Assembly (NCBI GenBank): GCA_017354895.1
Contig: CP071499.1
Span: 1,860,001-1,924,000 of the forward strand
Length of the DNA stretch: 64,000 bases
From: Podospora comata
Lineage: Eukaryota; Ascomycota; Sordariomycetes; Sordariales; Podosporaceae
Direction: 5' to 3'
The notes below the pieces were generated by a model. It was not told where the DNA came from, searched no databases, and worked only from the letters and a program-made list of their open reading frames with translations. Positions 55,556 to 64,000 of this stretch are shown here, in pieces. Numbering within the stretch: position 1 is the stretch's first letter; every line of letters starts with the position of its first letter. The position numbers were made by a program, and so were the translations under genes.

Positions 55556-56537
55556 AGGGGGTCGTAGTTGTAATGGGGTGTAATAGATAGGAGAGGAGTT
55601 GGGGTTTATTTCGTACGGATGGAAATGCTTCACGTACATATCTGGGCTCGATTTGGGCATAATTCTCAAGGTGTTAAACTCTAGCCCATGTTCATGAACT
55701 GCGTACCTACCTTTACAAGCACCTCACTGCTGTCGTCTGGGCTGCTGGTGGTTGCAAGACTTGGGAAACCTGTGATGTGATGGGTCTGCGTCTTGTTTGG
55801 TATTTCATCGAGGTTTATACTGAGGTGGACTATGTTTGTGATTTGCTCGTCTTGGGTATTATGTAGGTGGTATGTCACCTCGTCGATGCACGCACATGTC
55901 CTGTAATCATTTGGCAGGCAGATGAAGACATCCAGAGGTCTTGGAATATAGACAAATGCCATTAGGATAGAGATGTTAGGTATTGATTGTGCTCGACTGC
56001 TGGCTGCCATCTTTCTGTGGTCTGTTTTTTCACTATCATTATTTGACACCTTGAAACTGTCTAGGCAATGCTTTTCCTTGAAATTTTTGGTGGATGTGTC
56101 CCTGTAATATCCGGTAGCTATGTGACTTTGGATCTCCCATGCTAATGCTGCAAGACTTTTGGCAGGTCTAATGGATGTGTTAGAAGTTAAGTTCTCTTGC
56201 AGATACTTGATTATATAGTTTGTGATGACGAGGTGTACCGAGCAAAGAAATGAAAACTGATCTGTTGTTGAACAAGAAACGTATCAAGGTAAAGATGTCA
56301 CGCGGGCAGAAAATAGGAGGGGATTTAGAAACCCTTATAAATTGATACGTTTACGCTAGCTATGCCTGCCGAATGAATGGCATACTCGGCCTGCGGGTTA
56401 TAGAGATATAAGATCTCGTAATGATAAATGAGAAGCAAAAGTATCTAGGTACAATATCTGGCATTAAAAATCACCGCTCGAAATCCACCCCCAGATCATC
56501 TCTTTTGCTGCAGTTTTATATGCATTTCGAGACTGCA
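55556..56537. other. Intergenic, AT-richer, convergent genes
   Basis: Shared 3' flank of the SCCPDH-like and GTPase genes, AT-rich from 55700 on. It includes one weak ORF at 55681-56010 (-). Confidence 0.4.
55681..56010 (-). CDS. Hypothetical 109-aa protein
   Basis: ATG at 56008-56010 (reading down) opens a 109-codon frame with protein-like composition, starting MAASSRAQSIPNISILM, including VYIPRPLDVFICLPNDYRTC and ending GTQFMNMG. No domain, signal peptide or relative recognised. It lies between two convergent genes in AT-richer DNA. It might be a young or decaying gene or a chance frame. Confidence 0.25.
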   Translation of the reverse strand: MAASSRAQSIPNISILMAFVYIPRPLDVFICLPNDYRTCACIDEVTYHLHNTQDEQITNIVHLSINLDEIPNKTQTHHITGFPSLATTSSPDDSSEVLVKVGTQFMNMG

Positions 56538-59500
56538 TCACTCCTCATCATTCTCCTCGTTCTTCATTGGAAGATCGTACATCTCTTGATCCTGGACCTC
56601 TGCATCATCATGTTTGTCAGAAGAATCAGCATCTCCATCAGCATGTGGAGCTGTCAGGTGCTCGTCCTGAGCTGGATCAAACCCATCGTCATTCTCAGCC
56701 GAGCGGTCCATCTCCCGAACCTCAGTGCCTGGTGTCAATGGTGAGCCATGCAGGATCTCATTGAATCTTCGATCGGCAGTGACCAGAAGGTTTTCGATGG
56801 CTCGCTTCGAAGTCTCCGAGACTTTGATTCTGTGCTCCACATAGAGCACACGCTTGAATTCCCTGCCGGTCTTCGTAACGACCCCTCTGCCCTTTCCGAT
56901 AGCCCTCTCCCTGCAGTCGCGCAAGCCCTCGAGCAAAGTCTTCTCGACTTTCTTAGTTGCGGCTCTGAACATCGGGTCCCGTCTCGTCTCAACATGTGTG
57001 GTCATCAGCTCTTTCATCCGTCCAAAGCACCCCGTTCCTACTTAAAGATTAATGCTAGGTTCAAGCCAAAGCACCCGAGCAGGGAAGCATACTTTTCTCC
57101 TCTTTGCAAGCTTGGTATGCTGGTATCATATTCTCCGTGATGGTCGAGACGATCATGCGACTGGCAGACTTTTGTGTATCGTTGAGGCGCTTGCTCAGTT
57201 TCGGCACGTCCTGGAGGATTCCCTCTAGGAGAGTCATCTGGTGCCTCACCGCAAAAAACACCGGCAGCTTGTTGAGGACCTCACGCTCGGCTGTGAGATT
57301 GCTGAAAGCACGTAGCTCCATGATCATGCCGTCAGCAAGGGGCACGAGATGCTTGGTCACGAGGTCGGGGAATACCTTCTCCCACCCGGGAGAGATAAAA
57401 CTCACCAGAGGGTCGACGAGCTCTGCTGCTCGTTAGTTATTTTTCATGTATCATGTCTTGTATTATGTTGAGAGTAATCTTACCCTGATTTAAGTCAATT
57501 GGACCTCGTCTGCTCTTCCACACGCCTCTAGTTTGGTTGTTAGATACATCATCATAAACGTTGGACTTTTGTGTGTTTGACTTACTCTCTGACACACGCC
57601 GCGCGGAATGTGCCATACAGCAAGCCACCATTTCTCGGGCGCGAAAACCATCTCTCGATGGCGGTGGTCGCATTCTTTGATGCCGTATCACGAGCGTTAG
57701 GCAACTTGCAAAAGATGTTGGAGTGCACCGCCTGGTCGAGATTGTTGAAAGCTTCCTCAATCATCGAGGCAAATCTTTGCTGGAGTTCATTGAGACGATC
57801 TTGGAGAATGGCTTTCTCAACCTCTCGTATGTCTTCAGCTAGCGTGTAAGGCTTTGCAGCAACGAGAACTCGCAAGTGCAAACCAGTTAGAGAACGAGCA
57901 AAATCACGCAAGAATTGGCGGTAATTTTCACACTCTATTTGGGCGACAATGTTGAGAGCGTGTTCCTTGAGCATAGGAATCTGGGTGTCGTCAGTCGTGG
58001 TAAATCCATGGATTGATTCGTCTTCTTGAAGTCCTCCCATCAGTTTATGGTAGGCATTGCTTGACACACAAAAGACGGGGAGCTTTTTGCCGATCTCGTA
58101 GTACTTGCCTTGCTGGACCTTGCTGGGATCATAATCATCGTCGTATGCGGCATCTTCTTCATCCAGCCTGTGGGAGTTTTGTTAGCTTATGCAGCAGGGA
58201 ATGTAATCAGTGCCATGACGACTTACTCTAGAACACCTTCCCCAAACTGTCTCTGAAGTTCAGGCTTCGAGAAATCATTGCGGAAGCGAATGCACGCGCT
58301 TCTCCTCTGCTTCTTTAGTAGATCGATGACCTCGTTCATGCTCTTTACCTTATTCTCCAAATCGTTGTCGGCGTCCTTAATAGACAACTCTTTCATTCCC
58401 GAATTAGCGATCTGCTCACTAAGGCTTTGCAGTCTTTGAGACGCCTCATCTCGAGAAATCTTCTCCTGTCTAGGCTCACCCTCCTCAAATGATGGCTCAG
58501 CGCAGACTCTGATTGTTGAGGAGCTTAATATCTTCCCTGACCTGCGCTAGCTGTTGCTTCTTAGACATCAGATCCCCACTGCGTTCCAAGACTTCAGCGC
58601 GCACCACTTTGAGTTTTTCATCGTAGCGATGCGCTTCAGCATGGTCTGGAAGTGATTTTAGGAGTTCAGTCTCGGAGATGTCATCCGTTTTGGAACAGAC
58701 GACGTGACTGCAGAGTAAGCCCCGTCAAACCGGAGCTGTCTTTTGAACGCCTTGCCGAGAAGCTGTCTCGCCGCTAGATCATCAACCGCTCGAGTGATCG
58801 GGGTAACCACCCAGAGGCCTGAACAGCGTTGGGTATACCTGTTTACAATCCTGGACCGAGCAGTATTGGAATCCTGTATACCTGGCTGTTTGACTGTCAG
58901 AGAATCACCATCGTGATCGAGCGTAAGAAAAAGCTTACCAAGTCCACGAGAACCAGTCCATTTTTCAGAGTCTCAGACCTGATAAAGACGCGAACAACCT
59001 TGATCAAAGGCCAAAACTCGAGTGATGTCGCTTCCTTGGGCCGTCCTCGACCTTTCTCCTTGGAATCGACAAAGGTTCGAAGAAGCTTGACAAACCCGTT
59101 GGAGGACGGGCCGGCGACAGTCTTCACGGATCCGAACAAGTGTTTAACCGAGTCGTCTTTGACCAAGGTATCCACGTTGAATTTTCCCTTCTTGATATCA
59201 TCTCCCTTGAGCGCTGGATAAACCGCTCTGAGTTTGTGATAGGCAATGCCAGCTTCGCTCTCTGTACCAAACACCTCAGGCCCAAACGTCGCTTGGCCGT
59301 TATGAATGTCGTCAAGAAGAATATGGAGCTCTTTCGCCCACTCGTCGGCGGTGATGAACTCCACCTCTGCTCGATACTTCTCATTGGGATCATCTGAAGT
59401 GTTGTACGACACCTCCATAATCGCTGCGGTACAAGCCCTCATGCAGTTTGTCGGGAGAAGATCCTCCTCATCTAACACGGCATTGATCACGCTGCTTTTG

Positions 59501-59781
59501 CCGGCTCCGGTGCTTCCGACCACTCCAATCACTACACGCTGTGGGCTAGCTTTTTGTTTGAGGCGGTCAATATCTTTGAGCCAGTTGCCGACCTCGGGCA
59601 GGTCCTTGAGACTTTGAACAACTGCTTCGGCATTCTCAAGCAATTGGATGGTACATTGGAACCCCTCATCGAGCTTCGAAAAGTCTTCTTCTTTGCCGAG
59701 AGTGTGAAGGGATTTGAAATAGGTGTGTTCTGATGTATATGTTGTGGGAGGCTTGCCCTCCTTGCTAGGGGGCGATTCCAT
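56538..59781 (-). CDS. Large dynamin-like GTPase (SLIP-GC-like) with two compensating frame breaks
   Basis: Six exons on the - strand: 59781-58939, 58885-58227, 58167-57586, 57527-57484, 57425-57093 and 57037-56538, about 986 aa. The start MESPPSKEGK has a CACC-ATGG context. G1 P-loop GSTGAGKSSVINAVL at about residue 89; G3 motif DLPG is made by splicing exon 1 to exon 2 (GLVLVDL|PGIQDSNTARS); G4 is SKTDD. The G4 part, about 58700-58500, is read in another frame: after SAVT at 58703 one base is missing, and near 58497-58505 one extra base restores the frame before PSFEEGEP. Downstream are long coiled coils (SLSEQIANSGMKEL, KSMNEVIDLLKKQRRS), VFCVSSNAYHKLMGG and a final helical stalk. Relatives are the fungal proteins resembling vertebrate nuclear GTPase SLIP-GC. 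The breaks make the gene either a pseudogene or affected by sequence error. Confidence 0.82.
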
Positions 59782-61333
59782 GGTGACAGACTCAGCTAGT
59801 TGTTTGGTGATGTGTTGAGATCTAGAGGCGGTGTTAGCAAACAACATTCGCGAAAATGAACCAGCAAGCCGATTTTTATGCTAAAGAATCTCGGTACCGA
59901 CCACGATGTCACCATCTAGAGTCGTTCGACTCCGGAAGATGTTCCAACTCGACCACAAAGCAAAATTCGAGAAACTGAGAAATGATATGAAGCTGTTGAG
60001 GTGATCCTCGTGAAGAGTGAGCCCAGAATTCGGCGGTTGTAAGAGGGGAGAGAAGAGAGCCGCCCGACGGGAGAAAATTTGGTTGAGAGAAGAGATTTGA
60101 GGCAGATCTCTGAGCGGAAGAAATAAAAAGATAAGCATCGTGGGATAAGAGATATCAAGGGAAGAAGCAACTGGTAGCCCGGATGACGAATAGAAAGAGA
60201 CATCTTGGATATTTCGATCAGGCATAAACTCTGAGCTGAGGCCTTGGGATTTCATGCGGGTCAGTTTCCACGACTAAAGGCATCTCAGACAACTAGGTGA
60301 GATTGGAGCAATATATCAAGGCCAGATGGCATTGGCTGTTCAGGATCTCAGGGAACAAAAAGAGTAATTTCAAACAAAAAAACCGTCTTAGCGCAGTATT
60401 AGTATCAACAAACCCAACTAGGACGGTGAGTACTGTCAATAATATCTAAGTAAGGTAGGATGCACCAAGTCTCATTCAAGGAACACGACTAGTCAACCAG
60501 TACCGCAACATGGCTGACATAGCACGTTGAAGTAAAAGAAACAATCTCAGCTTGGAAGCTGTACCTAGAGTACTCGGTAATAGTAGGTAGTTTATACGTT
60601 AGTGCACTTGTCCAAAGAGAGAGAGTCCTTACACAAAGGGGACCACATAGCAGACACAAGCAAGTATCGTGTGTCAAAGCAGAATGAAGTGATGGACACT
60701 GCTCAGCCATGACTGCTTATAGACAATACTAGGGCATAATGGCAACGCCTGTCTACGCAGTCCGGTTAACTGGAATTGAGTGAAGACCAGGAAAGTACTC
60801 GGAGCGATATCTGCAGGTGTTCAATGCTCCTTGCATTGTTAACCTGAGTTAATGATATAAGAGTAAATGTTATTTATGGCATGGCACCCTTTAATAGCGA
60901 TGAACAGTTTTGTGAGGCTATTCCCAACCACCCAACCTGCGTTTACATGAAACGTTGGAAATTGGGTGCGGCCCAGCTGGTTCTGCCAAGACCGAATCCC
61001 TGGTCTTGAGAGCGCTGACCGCCTTTAAAGTGTAGTGATTCTGCCGACATGGCCAAGGCGGAAGCTCCAAACAGGGGCTGTTTCCCAGCGAACTGCCACC
61101 AAGGTCCACCACTAGCAACAACATCGATGACTAAGCAGACCCGCCCTCAGACACCACCGACGACATCATCTCGGAGAAGTACAATAGCACTGTCCAGTTA
61201 TTCTATCAGAACACTCTTGTAGAATATTTAGCTTCAAAATTCTTCTCTCAGCACCATTTCTCCTCCTGCGCAGCACATCTTGCTTCAGCTACCCGCTAGG
61301 TTTCCAGCGACCCCGAGCAAACACCAAGTCAAG
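59782..61333. promoter_or_regulatory. Divergent promoter region, GTPase and CFIm25 genes
   Basis: 1.55 kb. Just upstream of the GTPase start, a GCTAAC branch and CTCTAG acceptor at about 59818-59838 (-) suggest an intron in its 5' leader. The right edge (61230-61330) is C/T-rich and is the CFIm25 leader. No supported ORF. Confidence 0.4.
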
Positions 61334-62219
<886 letters not shown>

Positions 62220-64000
62220 CTCTCTAGTGTCTTCTCATCTCTTTCTCCTTGACCTGTCTTCTTCAGTCAAAAGCAGCGAGATAAGCCTGCGACTACTTTT
62301 CTTGAGTTTCTGCCACTCATGCGCACTACACATAAAACGGGATGGAAGGGAATGGGTTAGCGGATCTGGGGTTTGCTTTGTGCCTTTCTTCTTTTCGAGA
62401 GAGCAGGCGTCAGGTGGAGTTTGGACGGCGTTTAACAGGTCAGGCAGATACCAGCGGATCATGGTTAAGACATTTTACATTGTTCTTGTTTGCTCTGTTG
62501 GGTTGTTGCCGGTGTCCATGTGAAATGTCTGGGAGATACTGTTACCACAGATTTAGCGTGGCTTGCTGATGAGAGCTGGCCTTTTACGACATTGACGCCC
62601 CTCTATCGGCAACCCGAGCCTGCTTTGTGGCTGCATACATGTAAAAGCTTCCTCCCTACCAGGCTCAGTTATCATAGAAGGTGGGAGAGGGCAGCTTCGA
62701 TGTGGAAACACAAGCACGCCACACGCATTATCAGAGATTTGCGCAGTGACCAAGGTGATGACAGGGGGCGCTATCTTGATAGGTTGGCCCGACTACCTAT
62801 CTCTTTTTGTTTCGAGGAATGCTTGCTAAGTTGGCTATTGCCGGGCAGACAAATGGCAAAAGCAATGGTGGTATCATTTCCGTGAAGTTGCGAGCTGGAT
62901 GGCCAGTCAAGGAACGCTTCAACAGCGAGAGGCGATGGGCGTAGAAGTTAACTTGTGGTGGTCGAGGTATTTCAAGTCATTATCCAAGGCCAAAAAGACC
63001 AAACACGTCGTCACCATCTACACCGCACAGGAAAACAGAGCCTGCGACGAAATATCGGGTCTCTAAAAGATAGTCACCACGCCTCTCAATCATCTTCCAG
63101 GATCTCTCGACCATCTATGAAGGCCTATCAATATATATTTAAAGTCTATCCACTGTCTCCAAAGGTGTGCCAACCACCTTCAAGGTTGGCATCTTCAAAA
63201 CCTACTGCTTAGGTATCCTCCAAAACGTATTGATTACCTTGTAGGTCCTTGACTCTTGTCGCAGTCTCTATTTTCCTGTCTATATCATGCTATCTAAGGC
63301 AGCCCATTTTAGGTTGCGAACGATATCAAAACGAATCTCGTGAGGTCCTCGTGCCCAAATATGTGGCGTAGAGATAGGTAGTGATCAAAAAGTTTGAACT
63401 TCTTTCCCCACAAACACAAACCCGGACAACCATTAGGTCCGCTGCAGCACGATGTCTACCGCCAGCCACTCAACGCAATCTGTGGCGCCGTGGTCGAATA
63501 CGATAGAGAGCTAGCCGTTTCAAGCCCCAAAGATTACCGGCTCAATCTAGAACCCACGGCGAAGTGGACAAGCACAGTTTCGCTTTCATGTTCTGTATTT
63601 GATCAGAAATCCACTGGAACAACGTCCCTCGGCCAAATGTTTCGATTCGGCGCCATTATTTCACATAGAAAAAAGCGGCTATCACTCAGGGAAGACACCA
63701 ACCTTCGAACGTTGGTTGGTACCACCGATCAGATCACCTACGCCAAAGTCTGATCGACACACAGCAAAGCCTTCAGCCCCAGAAGAAGCTCACAATGCCC
63801 ACCATCTGTCAAGCCAATGCCTTCTGCGATGCCATGATCGAGTACCACGCTGCTCGGGTAGCCCCGGCTCGTCAAAAGTGGATAAAGGACGGTGGAAGCG
63901 CCCTCCCCCTATACTGCGGAATGTTTTTCATTTCGTCACTTGCAATGAGAGAGTTAATACCACTATAGGTACCAAAGAGTGTTGGGAAGAGTACGTTTAT
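62220..64000. other. Right edge, no clear gene
   Basis: 3' flank of the CFIm25 gene, then 1.5 kb without a recognisable gene. An inverted repeat TGCCAACC...GGTTGGCA is at 63168-63191. A + frame at 63394-63753 has no ATG at its start; another, 63795-63968, opens with ATG (MPTICQANAFCDAMIEYH) and stops after 57 codons. Either may be the beginning of a gene that continues past the window; neither is recognised. Confidence 0.35.

Noticed and set aside
58495-58706. Introns as explanation of the GTPase frame shifts
   Set aside because: Possible GT/AG pairs are too short, keep the frame unchanged, or delete the conserved SKTDD segment.

Overview
The window is nuclear DNA from a filamentous ascomycete, most likely a Sordariomycete of the Sordariales type. 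The evidence is short introns with GTRAGT donors, CTRAY branch points 10-25 nt before a YAG acceptor, long pyrimidine-rich leaders, and fungal-specific families (Zn2Cys6 regulator, Nnf1, PH and DUF155 proteins). Genes sit on both strands with no operons. Exon limits below were placed by eye from splice signals and reading-frame continuity.

Layout: 0-3.8 kb has an intron-containing tRNA-Ala(AGC) and a gene-poor, AT-richer stretch. 3.8-11.4 kb: a peroxisomal-type carrier (+), a NOSIP-like RING protein (-), tafazzin (+) and a Zn2Cys6 transcription factor (-). 14.2-16 kb: an NTF2-RRM-RGG protein of the G3BP/Nxt3 type (+). 16-21.6 kb is essentially gene-free except for a decayed tRNA. 21.6-32.8 kb: a PH-like protein (+), kinetochore Nnf1 (-), a cytochrome b561 protein with a very long tail (-), a protein with a duplicated unknown domain (+) and a large disordered protein (-). 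36.6-47 kb: a secreted protein with an acidic tail (-), a DUF155 protein (+), an HMG-box protein resembling Nhp10 (-), chaperonin CCT8 (+) and mitochondrial ribosomal protein mL46 (-). 48.9-62.2 kb: a RING-PHD protein (-), ribosomal protein eL43 in five exons (-), a saccharopine-dehydrogenase-like oxidoreductase (+), a large dynamin-like GTPase (-) and the CFIm25 cleavage factor (+).

Most genes are unrelated housekeeping functions: translation (eL43, mL46), protein folding (CCT8), RNA 3' processing (CFIm25), membrane lipid remodelling (tafazzin), chromosome segregation (Nnf1) and chromatin or ubiquitin signalling (HMG, RING-PHD, NOSIP). No biosynthetic cluster, CRISPR array or intact transposon is visible. 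The items most worth a second look are the GTPase gene with two compensating frame breaks, the HMG gene with a spliced upstream start, micro-exons in tafazzin (19 nt) and eL43 (11 nt), the duplicated-domain protein at 28.8 kb, and a run of three hairpins near 8.8 kb.
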